Notes: a model not told the origin generated them from the letters alone. 12,300 nt of DNA from Actinomycetota bacterium (GCA_030839005.1 JAUZEM010000029.1:1-12300), one strand, 5' to 3'; shown: positions 1 through 7,264, numbered from the stretch's first letter. Made by a program: numbers and translations.

Positions 1-1056
1 ATCGGCAGACTCAATCCGGCCATCGCCGTACCAGGGACGAACGTCGGCGTAACCGAATACCGCTATACGCCTTCCTGCGGCACTTGCGGCTCCCACACCT
101 CTGGCATCGACGCCGATAAACAAGGCCTGATCTGGCTCGACGATTCTTTGCAGAGTACCATTGGCTCGTTTCCGGTCGCCGGCGGCAGTTTCTCCTTCTA
201 TGCAACTCGGAGCGGGGGCCATCCTCACGATGGTCTCAACGTGGACTCTCAGAACCGAATCTGGTTTGACGAGGAGTTCGCGAACCGGTTGGCAAAAGCA
301 ACGCAATCCACCTCGCCTCCCTCCACGACGACAACGTCTACAACGACAACGACGACGCCGCCGACGAGCACTTCCACATCGACGAGCACGTCGACCAGCA
401 CGTCGACATCGACGAGCACGTCCACGTCGACCAGCACATCGACGTCGACGAGCACATCGACAACGACGACAACGACAGTTCCGACATCGACGGTGTTGGG
501 GCAGGACACCTTCCAGCGTGCGAATCAGTCGTTCTGGGGCACGGCGTCCGACGGTCAGCCCTGGGGCGGCGACGCGAACAGCATCGGCGTGTTCTCGATT
601 TCGAACGGCGCGGGTCTTGTCACCAATACCGGAATCAACAGTTACAGCGCGGTGCTGGGGCCCGCGGTGGCCGATGCCGAGGTGTTTGCGACGGGCTCCA
701 TCAGCTCCTTCAGCAATAGCAACTTCGGGGACGTGCTGCGTTGGACCGACGGCAACAACTGGTACAAGGCCTATATCGACGGCGGAAGCCTGATCATCCA
801 GAAAAAGGTGAGTGGGACCACGACGCTTGTGGCAAGTAAACCGTTCGTGGCGACCGCGGGGACGTCGTACTCCATCCACTTCCGCGCCGTAGGGCCGACA
901 CTGACGGCGAACGCCTGGGCTTCCTCGAGCGCGGAGCCAAGCGGCTGGATGCTCACGGCTACTGATGGGACCTTTACCTCCGGCCGCGTCGGCATGCGCG
1001 TCCTCACCCAAACGGGCACCGCGACCGTAACGTCCTTCCGCGCGGGATCGCTCTGA
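1..1056 (+). CDS. Secreted Vgb-like beta-propeller protein with Thr/Ser linker and C-terminal beta-sandwich (5' end missing)
   Basis: The frame is open from base 1, so the N-terminus lies outside the window; 351 residues are visible. Residues about 35-60 and 74-98 carry two blade-like motifs of the virginiamycin B lyase/NHL type (GIDADKQGLIWLDD and HDGLNVDSQNRIWFDEEF). Residues 103-165 are a low-complexity Ser/Thr/Pro linker that includes 16 consecutive Thr-Ser pairs. The last about 185 residues form a beta-rich domain (DTFQRAN, VLRWTDGNNWYKAYIDGG, a Gly-rich end) resembling concanavalin A/LamG-like sandwiches of actinobacterial extracellular proteins. I infer a secreted or surface-attached binding protein. 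Vgb-like propellers are common in actinobacteria and most are not antibiotic lyases; no catalytic residues can be judged here. It is followed after one base by a lipoprotein gene, which suggests translational coupling. Confidence 0.85.
   Translation: MGRLNPAIAVPGTNVGVTEYRYTPSCGTCGSHTSGIDADKQGLIWLDDSLQSTIGSFPVAGGSFSFYATRSGGHPHDGLNVDSQNRIWFDEEFANRLAKATQSTSPPSTTTTSTTTTTTPPTSTSTSTSTSTSTSTSTSTSTSTSTSTSTSTSTTTTTTVPTSTVLGQDTFQRANQSFWGTASDGQPWGGDANSIGVFSISNGAGLVTNTGINSYSAVLGPAVADAEVFATGSISSFSNSNFGDVLRWTDGNNWYKAYIDGGSLIIQKKVSGTTTLVASKPFVATAGTSYSIHFRAVGPTLTANAWASSSAEPSGWMLTATDGTFTSGRVGMRVLTQTGTATVTSFRAGSL
307..495 (+). repeat. Thr-Ser linker-encoding low-complexity tract
   Basis: This in-frame tract encodes only Ser, Thr and Pro plus a single Val. 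From 364 to 459 it is a pure alternation of Thr and Ser codons (16 pairs), built from imperfect copies of a TCGACGAGCACG-like unit with synonymous changes. Synonymous variation with a conserved peptide suggests selection for a flexible, possibly O-glycosylated spacer. Slippage-driven length change between strains is likely. Confidence 0.85.
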
Positions 1057-1057
1057 A

Positions 1058-1642
1058 GTGCTCCACGAGCATCGAACCGACATTCGCCGACGAAGAAACT
1101 TATCGTTCGGGCTGATGTCGCTATTTCTGTCGTTGGTAGCCGCGTGTAGCTCTGCCCATGATCGGGCCGCGAAAACTTCGGCGTCGGTCGCTCCTCAGGA
1201 ATTCACGGCCAAATCCGCCGGCGGCTCCCCGGGGGTGGGACCGAAAGTTGTTCCCGATACGACAGCGACGCCGGGCGGTGGCAAGCACAGCAGTCAGAGG
1301 GTTGTATTGCGCGACCGAGTGTTGATCATCAACGATGTCACCCTGCAGGCGAGCGATAGCCAGGACGTTGCCTCGATCGAGCTCGACCTCAGCGTTCAAA
1401 ATACCGGCGACAAAGGCATTATGAATCAAGCCGCCTTCTTTCGATTGATCGGATCCGAAGGCGACATCTTTGGTAAGCAGTACAACAGCTCCGATACGTT
1501 CTATGGCACCATCGACGCTCACCAGAGCCGGCGCGGCGCCATCTCGTTCAAGACTCCGAAGGCAGCTGCATCGACTTTGCGGTTGCTATATCGCCCTGAG
1601 GTCGCGACCGAGACAGCCATTGTCCCGTTGAACGTCGGATAG
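1058..1642 (+). CDS. Lipoprotein with DUF4352-type immunoglobulin-like domain
   Basis: This 194-residue protein starts at a GTG one base after the upstream stop. The N-terminus has a basic stretch (residues 10-13, Arg-rich), a hydrophobic segment (about 16-29) and a lipobox VAAC with Cys30 as the likely lipidated residue, so it should be anchored outside the cytoplasmic membrane. Residues about 35-80 are a disordered Ser/Ala/Gly/Pro spacer. Residues 82-194 fit the DUF4352/telokin-like pattern: a strand, then LDLSVQNTGDKG, an aromatic FFRLIGSEGD strand, FYGTID and a closing AISFKTP strand. Such domains usually mediate binding rather than catalysis, and no specific ligand is known. An internal ATG near 1115 would destroy the signal sequence, which favours the GTG. 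Tight coupling suggests it works with the upstream propeller protein. Confidence 0.8.
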   Translation: MLHEHRTDIRRRRNLSFGLMSLFLSLVAACSSAHDRAAKTSASVAPQEFTAKSAGGSPGVGPKVVPDTTATPGGGKHSSQRVVLRDRVLIINDVTLQASDSQDVASIELDLSVQNTGDKGIMNQAAFFRLIGSEGDIFGKQYNSSDTFYGTIDAHQSRRGAISFKTPKAAASTLRLLYRPEVATETAIVPLNVG

Positions 1643-1657
1643 GCGTCAGCTCATGAC

Positions 1658-1688
1658 ACCCGGCGCGAATTCGCCCGCGCCACCGGGT
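1658..1688 (+). terminator. GC-rich hairpin after the lipoprotein gene, possible U-less terminator
   Basis: Sixteen bases after the stop codon, ACCC+GGCGCG (1658-1667) can pair with CGCGCC (1676-1681) and GGGT (1685-1688), with an 8-base loop and a 3-base bulge. No T-tract follows, so it is not a canonical intrinsic terminator. U-less hairpins have been proposed as terminators in actinobacteria. Its position between a gene end and a promoter fits that role. Confidence 0.35.
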
Positions 1689-1707
1689 CGCGGGTGCGCT
1701 CGAGACC

Positions 1708-1736
1708 TGGACACGTCGCGTGGGCTTCTGTACACT
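1708..1736 (+). promoter_or_regulatory. Candidate sigma70-type promoter for the GT2 gene
   Basis: TGGACA (1708-1713, 5 of 6 to TTGACA) is followed by a 17-base spacer and TACACT (1731-1736, 4 of 6 to TATAAT). Both the spacing and its place in the 313-base gap are good. A start near 1743 would give a leader of about 213 bases before the preferred GTG at 1956. I saw no known riboswitch in that leader. Confidence 0.5.
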
Positions 1737-1941
1737 CTGGGCACTCGAGGGGCGACGACGCGCGGGGGCTTGGCGGCAGTCACAATGGGTCCTGGAGCGA
1801 TGGGTTGGACCGGCCGAGCCGACGGGGTGATTGTTCCTTGTCCTTGACTCGCAAGGATGGAATCAGCAGGCGACTGGATGTCCGCGGGGCCACGCGGGCT
1901 CCGTCGCGGAGCGCAGACGCGTCGCGCCGTCCGCCTCGTGT

Positions 1942-1950
1942 GGAGAGGGA
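1942..1950 (+). promoter_or_regulatory. Ribosome binding site deciding the GT2 start
   Basis: GGAGAGGGA lies 5 bases before the GTG at 1956. The upstream in-frame ATG at 1857 has only an AAGG directly touching it, and the 33 residues between the two look like unselected Arg/Gly-rich read-through. This site is the main reason for moving the start to 1956. Confidence 0.6.
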
Positions 1951-1955
1951 TCGGC

Positions 1956-3779
1956 GTGGCTGAGATTTCTCCCGACGCGGATCGAGGACGGCCGACCTGG
2001 CCGCCGCGGCCGGCGTGGCCGCCGCGGCCGGCGTCGGAGGCGCGGCTCAAAGACGCGGATCGAGGATCGCCGACGTGGCCGTCGCGGCAGGCGTCGGAGG
2101 CGCGGCTCAAGGAAGCCGATCGAGGAGCGCCGACGTGGCCGCCGCGGCCGACCCGGCCGGGTTTCTTCCTTGACGGCGAGCAGCCGACCGACGTGCCGAT
2201 CGGCTCGGAGACCGCGACGGTGTCCTCCTCGGCCGGGGCGATCTTCGAAACCGAATACGACCACATGCCCGGCGAGCATTGGGAGCACTGGGGCGCGGCG
2301 GAACGCGGGGCGCGCGTCGTCGTGACCCACGCCCAGTGGTTCGCGCTCGGGGTGATGATCCTCGCGTCGCTGGTCTTCCTGGTCGTTCGCCCACAGCTCG
2401 CGTTGATTGCATTGGTCGGCGTCTTTACCGCCGTGTACCTCGCGACCGGCGGTTACAAGATCTGGCTGCTGCTCCGCGGAGAGCTCGCGTCGGCTCGCTT
2501 TGCACCACCTGAACCGGCGGAAGGCGACGATCTACCCATCTACTCCATCCTGGTTCCTCTGTATCGCGAGGGCAGAATTCTTCCGACTCTGCTGAGGCAG
2601 TTGGAGCAGCTTGATTATCCGAAAGATCGACTGCAGATCCTTCTGTTGATCGAAGATGACGACGAAGAGACGCAGCGCGCCGCGCGCGAGCTCTCCCTCC
2701 CTCCTCATGTTCAGTCGATCACCATGCCGGCGGGACAACCGCGCACCAAGCCACGAGCGCTCAACATCGGCCTCCACTTTGCCGCCGGCGAGTATGTCTT
2801 CATCTACGACGCCGAGGATCGGCCGGAGTCGGACCAACTGCGCAAAGCCGTCGCGGCCTTTCGGTTGCTGCCCCCCGACGTCGTCTGTATTCAGGGCCGA
2901 CTCAACTTCTACAACCGGTATCAGTCCGTGCTCACGCGGCTGTTCGCCATCGACTACGGCACCTGGTACGACCAATTCCTGCCGGGACTGACCGCGTCGG
3001 GGCAGGGGCGCTCCGGCGGCTTCGTCCCCTTGGGCGGCACCTCCAATCATTTCCGGGTCGACACACTCAGAGAGATCGGCGGGTGGGATCCGTACAACGT
3101 GACCGAGGACTGCGACCTCGGAGCCCGTCTCGGGCGCGCCGGGCTGCGAGTGGGATTTCTCGATTCGGTTACCTGGGAAGAGGCTGTTCCCCACGTCAAG
3201 CCGTGGATCAGACAGCGGTCGCGCTGGGTGAAGGGATACCTGCAGACCTACCTCGTGCACATGCGCCACCCTCGGCTGCTGTGGAAGCAGTTGGGGCCCC
3301 GGGGATTCACCGACTTCCAGTTGTTGGTCGGAGGCAGCTCGCTCATTCTGCTGCTCAATCCGTTCATGTGGGCGCTCACCGCGATTTACGTGACGACCAA
3401 CTCGGTGACGGGCCCTTTCATAGAGTCCCTCTTTCCGACGTGGCTCTACTACCCGTCCATCCTGAGCTTCGTCGTAGGAAACTTCGTCCTCTTCTACAGC
3501 TATGCCTACGTTTGTGTTCGGCGCAATTACATCGAGCTCACTCGCTTCGCGCTGCTCGCACCGCTGTACTGGGTCCTGATGAGCATCGGTGCCTGGATGG
3601 GACTCGTGAGCCTGATCCGAAACCCGTTCTACTGGGCGAAGACCGAGCACGGGGTCAGCCTCTCCGACACGTCGGCGCATCCTCCGGGGTTCGCGCTCAG
3701 CGGAGCGCGCGTCCAGCATCCGCCGAACGGACAGGCCAACGGGGCAAAACGCTCGAGGGTCAAGGACGCCGTCCGCTGA
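1956..3779 (+). CDS. Processive family 2 membrane glycosyltransferase (polysaccharide synthase-like)
   Basis: This 607-residue inner-membrane protein probably polymerises or adds sugars from nucleotide-sugar donors on the cytoplasmic face. Residues 7-68 are three copies of a Pro/Trp-rich repeat. A charged linker and two membrane helices (about 128-173) come next, then the catalytic domain with the hallmarks of processive GT2 enzymes: an acidic EDDD at 233-236, DAED at 285-288 as the DxD-like donor site, TED at 383-385 (catalytic base) and QRSRW at 420-424 (QxxRW). Three more helices follow at about 456-480, 498-520 and 531-554, with a hydrophilic tail. This layout matches cellulose-synthase/XagB-like GT2 proteins. 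I see no PilZ domain, so direct c-di-GMP control is not evident. The product is unknown; the GH5 gene next door hints at a beta-linked glucan or mannan. The alternative start is ATG 1857. Confidence 0.9.
   Translation: MAEISPDADRGRPTWPPRPAWPPRPASEARLKDADRGSPTWPSRQASEARLKEADRGAPTWPPRPTRPGFFLDGEQPTDVPIGSETATVSSSAGAIFETEYDHMPGEHWEHWGAAERGARVVVTHAQWFALGVMILASLVFLVVRPQLALIALVGVFTAVYLATGGYKIWLLLRGELASARFAPPEPAEGDDLPIYSILVPLYREGRILPTLLRQLEQLDYPKDRLQILLLIEDDDEETQRAARELSLPPHVQSITMPAGQPRTKPRALNIGLHFAAGEYVFIYDAEDRPESDQLRKAVAAFRLLPPDVVCIQGRLNFYNRYQSVLTRLFAIDYGTWYDQFLPGLTASGQGRSGGFVPLGGTSNHFRVDTLREIGGWDPYNVTEDCDLGARLGRAGLRVGFLDSVTWEEAVPHVKPWIRQRSRWVKGYLQTYLVHMRHPRLLWKQLGPRGFTDFQLLVGGSSLILLLNPFMWALTAIYVTTNSVTGPFIESLFPTWLYYPSILSFVVGNFVLFYSYAYVCVRRNYIELTRFALLAPLYWVLMSIGAWMGLVSLIRNPFYWAKTEHGVSLSDTSAHPPGFALSGARVQHPPNGQANGAKRSRVKDAVR
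1974..2159 (+). repeat. In-frame 60-bp tandem repeat (2.8 copies) in the GT2 N-terminus
   Basis: Units lie at 1974-2051 (78 bp, carrying an extra internal 18-bp duplication), 2052-2111 (60 bp) and 2112-2159 (partial). They encode (D/E)ADRGxPTWPxRxASEARLK, so Pro/Trp/Arg and Ser-Glu-Ala segments alternate. All differences keep the reading frame, as expected for a translated repeat. The repeat precedes the first membrane helix and should be cytoplasmic. Confidence 0.85.
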
Positions 3780-3803
3780 CCGACGAGTTGCGCGCGATCC
3801 CCT

Positions 3804-3860
3804 AGGTAGTGCACGGGCCCACCAGGTAGTGCACAGGCCCACCAGGTAGTGCACAGGCTG
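3804..3860 (+). repeat. Three 20-bp direct repeats upstream of the GH5 gene
   Basis: The unit AGGTAGTGCACRGGCCCACC occurs at 3804-3823 and 3824-3843, and its first 16 bases plus a diverged end at 3844-3860. Each unit contains the palindrome GTGCAC. The first two also contain GGCC. The 20-bp period is close to two helical turns, so repeated sites would face the same side of the DNA. The array lies 24 bp after the GT2 stop and about 200 bp before the GH5 start. An operator, a hairpin-forming 3' UTR or a simple expansion are all possible. Confidence 0.8.
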
Positions 3861-4051
3861 CGCGAGGCGCAGGGCCGTTCCGCGAGCACACCCATCACCG
3901 TGCGCGCGCGAGTGGTGCCGGATGAAAGCGCAGTCCGCGGTTTTCTCCTTTTTCTGCCCAGGATGGGCATATGTGACGAAGAACGTGTGCAGTTGGCTTC
4001 AGCTGGCTGTCGCCCCGTGCCGATCCTTCACGGGTCACTCCCGAGGGGGTA

Positions 4052-4060
4052 GGAAGGGGA
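4052..4060 (+). promoter_or_regulatory. Ribosome binding site of the GH5 gene
   Basis: GGAAGGGGA ends 3 bases before the ATG at 4064, and its GGAAGG core has optimal spacing. This supports the ATG as the true start and predicts efficient translation. Confidence 0.7.
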
Positions 4061-4063
4061 GTC

Positions 4064-5413
4064 ATGCTTCGTCGCAGCCTTCGACAGGGTCTCCTGCAAG
4101 GTTCACTGACTGTTTTGGTCTTCGCCATCGCCGTCGCACGGTGCGCGATCGCGCTCCCGTCGGGATCAGATCAGGCGCAAGCCCTGGGAACCCACGCGAG
4201 AGCACGGACCCCGACTTCCGTTGCCGCGGCGCGACCCTCGACCACAAAGAAAGCTGTGGCCAAGCCAACTCGTGGCCACAAGAGCACGAGCAGCACGGTC
4301 ACGACTGCGACGTCGTCGACAACAACGACGGCACCTTCGACGACCACTACGTCAGGTACACCGATCACGCCACCGATGCAACCTTCGAGCTTTATTGCGC
4401 GCCAGGGCACCGGGTTGTCACTCAACGGCCAGCCGTACAAGTTCGTCGGCTACAACGTTCCGTGGATCGCGCCGAGCTGCGGTGGCTCGGACAGTTCCTG
4501 GTTCGACATCACGTACCCGGACCTGACCACTCACTCGAAGGCCAATCTGGTTCGGGCCGTCGCGGCGCAGGTCTTCCGGAACGGCAGCCTCGACTTCAGC
4601 GCCTTCGACACCTATGTGGCGAGCGCGAAGAAGTACGGCCTACGCATTGTGCCCGCGCTGACCGACAACTGGGGCCAGTGCGGTGATGGCAACGGCGAAA
4701 AATACCTGCCGTGGTGGCAGACCGGCTACGTCCTGCCGGAGTCGGCCTCGCAGCCACTGTCGTACCAACAGTATGCAGTGGCCTTCGCCAAGCACTATGC
4801 GAATGAGCCGACCATCGCGTGGTACCAGCTCGCCAACGAGCCGGATGCGCGCAACCGTGACGGCTCCTGCAGCGCGACCGCGGCCGCCTCCGCGCTGCGG
4901 ACCTTTGCCGACACGATGACCGACGCCATCAAGCTCGTCGACCCGAACCACATGGTTGATCTGGGTGCGATCAGTTGGTGCGGCGGAGAGGGCGCCGACT
5001 ACGGATATGTCAACGCCGGCAAGGTCGATCTGTGCGACATCCACCATGACTACAAGGCAACGGTCGCGATGCCTTCGACGGAGCAGTCACGGATAAACCA
5101 ATGCCTGGTGATCGATGACAAGCCGGGTTTCATCGGCGAGTCCGGCATCTGCGCTTCCGTTGATGCGAGCGGCAACTGCACCGGTGCGACCAGTGCCGCA
5201 AGCTTGCAGAACCGGGCGAATGACTTCGGGGCCAAGATGAATGCCGGCTTCCAGGCCGGCCTGAGCGGCTACGTGATCTGGCAAGCCGCCCACGGCTGTA
5301 GCGGCTCCAACAGCTCGTGGGATATCGGGGCGAGCAACGCGAACCCGTCGTACAACTGTGCCGTCGCGGGACCGGACCCCATGGAGGCGGTTATGGCCGG
5401 GTTCGCCTCCTAG
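4064..5413 (+). CDS. Secreted GH5-type glycoside hydrolase (endoglucanase/mannanase-like)
   Basis: This 449-residue protein starts at an ATG with a strong ribosome binding site. Residues 1-30 are a signal peptide (Arg-rich start, then a hydrophobic SLTVLVFAIAVA core). Residues 50-105 are a Thr/Ser/Lys/Pro linker that would hold the enzyme away from the membrane or wall. Residues about 108-449 form a TIM-barrel catalytic domain: FVGYNVPW strand, VFRNG near 170-174, YQLANEP with Glu259 as acid/base, DIHHDY at 325-330 and FIGESG with Glu359 as nucleophile, then VIWQ near 404-407. Both glutamates sit where retaining GH5 (clan A) enzymes have them. Multiple cysteines suggest disulfides and an extracellular site. 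The exact substrate (cellulose, mannan or a self-made polymer) cannot be read from sequence. A related clan-A family cannot be excluded without a profile search. Confidence 0.85.
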   Translation: MLRRSLRQGLLQGSLTVLVFAIAVARCAIALPSGSDQAQALGTHARARTPTSVAAARPSTTKKAVAKPTRGHKSTSSTVTTATSSTTTTAPSTTTTSGTPITPPMQPSSFIARQGTGLSLNGQPYKFVGYNVPWIAPSCGGSDSSWFDITYPDLTTHSKANLVRAVAAQVFRNGSLDFSAFDTYVASAKKYGLRIVPALTDNWGQCGDGNGEKYLPWWQTGYVLPESASQPLSYQQYAVAFAKHYANEPTIAWYQLANEPDARNRDGSCSATAAASALRTFADTMTDAIKLVDPNHMVDLGAISWCGGEGADYGYVNAGKVDLCDIHHDYKATVAMPSTEQSRINQCLVIDDKPGFIGESGICASVDASGNCTGATSAASLQNRANDFGAKMNAGFQAGLSGYVIWQAAHGCSGSNSSWDIGASNANPSYNCAVAGPDPMEAVMAGFAS

Positions 5414-5424
5414 CGAACTCGACC

Positions 5425-7107
5425 TCAGGTGTTTGTGCGCTCGTAGAAGTCTGTGGTGCCATAGGGAGTGCGGACCGATTTACGGCGGACGAAATACTTT
5501 CGCCAGTGAGTCGACGTGCGGAACGTCTGATAAATGCGGCTCGTGAGCGTTCGCTCGTCGGAGTTCATCACAATCCATGTCACCGTCGACTCGGGGTGCG
5601 CCAAGGCCTCGTTGAACTGCGCACCGTTGGCGTCGGTGATGAACGCCCGATCCGGGAAGTCATGCTTCGTGAGCAAGTACCACATGAACGACGAGGAGTT
5701 CACGTACTCGATCAGGACGGTGCCACCCTTGTAATTCGAGGTGAACCATTGCGCCTGTTGCTCGTCGGTCCGGGACACGAAGAGGGGATCGTGGCGGGCC
5801 TCGCGGAGCGCCAGGGGAGTTTGACTGAACTCGACGACGCTTGTGACTGCAATCGCGCCCAGGACGATGGCTACGAGCACGTGCCTCGCAACTCGCTTCG
5901 GTACGGCGACGAGGACGCCGAGGAGCAGCGCCACCGCCGGCACCATGAGAAGCCCGAAGCGGATGTTGTAGTAGGGCCCCTGGCCGAACTGGGGGAGGTT
6001 CTCGGTGTTCACTCCCTGGTAGAGCACCAGCCAGTAGAAGCCAAACGGGAAAAGTGTGAGGTAAACGGGAAGCGTCGCCAGGCGCAGTCGGAAGCGCCAC
6101 AGGAGCGCGACGAGTCCGAGCACCGCCAGCGCAACCAGCAACCACCCGACCGTGAGCGCAACGGTGAGCCCGTACATCTTGAAGGCCAGAACCGCGTGAT
6201 GGCGCGCGGGGACAAGTTCCGGGGGCACGTTTTCGTAGTACTTGTGTGAGCTCTGCCCGTAGAAGAACGACAGCAGCGGGTCGTGAAAGATGATGGCGTT
6301 GTACAAGACCCAGGCCGCGCCACCCGCAAAGGCGAGCATGCTGTAGAGAAGCGTCCACGCCTCGGCCAGCGCGTAGCCTCGCCGCCGCCACGCGGCATAC
6401 ACAATGACGGGAAGGAGCAAAAAGGCGAGGACCCAATTCTCGTAGCGAACAAGGGTGCCCGCCGCGACGGCGGTTGCGCACTTGAGGAGGTCGGCGGCGT
6501 GACCGGTGCGCAGAAGCTTCAGCGCATAGTACGTCGCAACGATGATGGCGGTGACCGAGGTCGTCTCGCTCATGGCGGTGCTCTGCATGTACAGAACGCT
6601 CGGATTCAGCATGAACGCGGCGGCGGCCACCCAACCCGCGGCGCGTGATGAAGTCACGAGAACGCCGGTGCGATACAGGTACAAAGCCGAGACGACGAAA
6701 CCCAACATTGAAGGAATCGAGCCCGCGATCCCAGTGCGGAAGAGAAAGTTGTTCCAGATGAGGGGTGCCGAGACGATGGCGTTCAATGGCAGCCAGGTGC
6801 TGCCGAATTGGGCAAGTCCGGGCGTACGGCTCACGACAACGCGGCGAGCGATGACTTCCCGGATCCGCGCGTCCCCGAACGCAGCAGTCAGTCCGTGCGC
6901 GTCATACCACACATAGAAGCCGATACTCAATGCGGCTGCCAGTGCGACTATGAGCCACTCATCGGTCAGATGCTTCCGGATCAAGCGGCGCGTGGACGCG
7001 ACCGTGAACGGCACAGACGGTGTGCTCACTAGCGAGGTGTCGTCGCGAGTCTGAACCTGCGTGGCCGCATAGACGTCAGTTCCGGTACTGAGTCGACGGC
7101 TGCGCAT
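5425..7107 (-). CDS. ArnT/PMT-like integral membrane glycosyltransferase (GT-C fold)
   Basis: The preferred ATG at 7107 gives 560 residues. The open frame continues upstream to 7422 but there runs through the regulator gene, so the longer form is unlikely; GTG and TTG codons just upstream (7125, 7116) are alternatives. A 50-residue cytoplasmic N-terminus leads to helix 1 (about 51-68), then the first external loop with GDAR (Asp79) and SRTPGLAQFGSTWLPL. This loop is typical of ArnT/GT39-type enzymes, where the acidic residue is needed for catalysis. About ten hydrophobic segments follow, then a roughly 120-residue soluble C-terminal part. These enzymes move a sugar from a polyprenyl-phosphate carrier to an acceptor outside the membrane. 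The acceptor is unknown; Ser/Thr-rich secreted proteins or a surface polysaccharide are candidates. Its stop lies 11 bases from the convergent GH5 stop. No clear Shine-Dalgarno is seen. Confidence 0.8.
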   Translation of the reverse strand: MRSRRLSTGTDVYAATQVQTRDDTSLVSTPSVPFTVASTRRLIRKHLTDEWLIVALAAALSIGFYVWYDAHGLTAAFGDARIREVIARRVVVSRTPGLAQFGSTWLPLNAIVSAPLIWNNFLFRTGIAGSIPSMLGFVVSALYLYRTGVLVTSSRAAGWVAAAAFMLNPSVLYMQSTAMSETTSVTAIIVATYYALKLLRTGHAADLLKCATAVAAGTLVRYENWVLAFLLLPVIVYAAWRRRGYALAEAWTLLYSMLAFAGGAAWVLYNAIIFHDPLLSFFYGQSSHKYYENVPPELVPARHHAVLAFKMYGLTVALTVGWLLVALAVLGLVALLWRFRLRLATLPVYLTLFPFGFYWLVLYQGVNTENLPQFGQGPYYNIRFGLLMVPAVALLLGVLVAVPKRVARHVLVAIVLGAIAVTSVVEFSQTPLALREARHDPLFVSRTDEQQAQWFTSNYKGGTVLIEYVNSSSFMWYLLTKHDFPDRAFITDANGAQFNEALAHPESTVTWIVMNSDERTLTSRIYQTFRTSTHWRKYFVRRKSVRTPYGTTDFYERTNT

Positions 7108-7222
7108 CGACGACAAAGAACCCACCCATCCTTTCGGCCCGGTATTCGTCCGGCCCGCTTGCTCGCCGACCACGAAAAGTCTAGCGCCGGCCACGCGCCG
7201 TAACCGTGCATGCCGTAGATGG

Positions 7223-7250
7223 ATACTATTGGGCGGCATCGCGCCCCAAT
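7223..7250 (-). promoter_or_regulatory. Inverted repeat and weak -10-like box between the regulator and the ArnT-like gene
   Basis: ATTGGGCG (7228-7235) and CG-C-CCCAAT (7242-7250) form an inverted repeat with a one-base bulge and six-base loop, 14 bases after the regulator stop. On the - strand a TAGTAT box (7228-7223, 4 of 6 to TATAAT) follows directly, but no good -35 accompanies it. It may be a weak terminator for the regulator, or an operator/promoter for the transferase gene. There is no T-tract. Confidence 0.25.
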
Positions 7251-7264
7251 TCAGTAACAGCCGA

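Noticed and set aside
1857..1955. N-terminal extension of the GT2 from ATG 1857
   Set aside because: No properly spaced ribosome binding site, noise-like composition, and GGAGAGGGA is correctly placed before GTG 1956.
2532..3854. Long open frame on the - strand opposite the GT2 gene
   Set aside because: Arg/Glu-rich, domain-free translation that mirrors the GT2 coding strand; typical of GC-rich antisense frames.
3955..3969. TGCCCA-GGA-TGGGCA hairpin as a terminator
   Set aside because: The stem is only 6 bp and the T-rich stretch lies before it, not after it, so it does not fit an intrinsic terminator on either strand.
5317..6249. Long + strand open frame across the ArnT-like gene
   Set aside because: Overlaps the end of the GH5 gene and is Glu/Arg-rich shadow of the membrane protein read in reverse.
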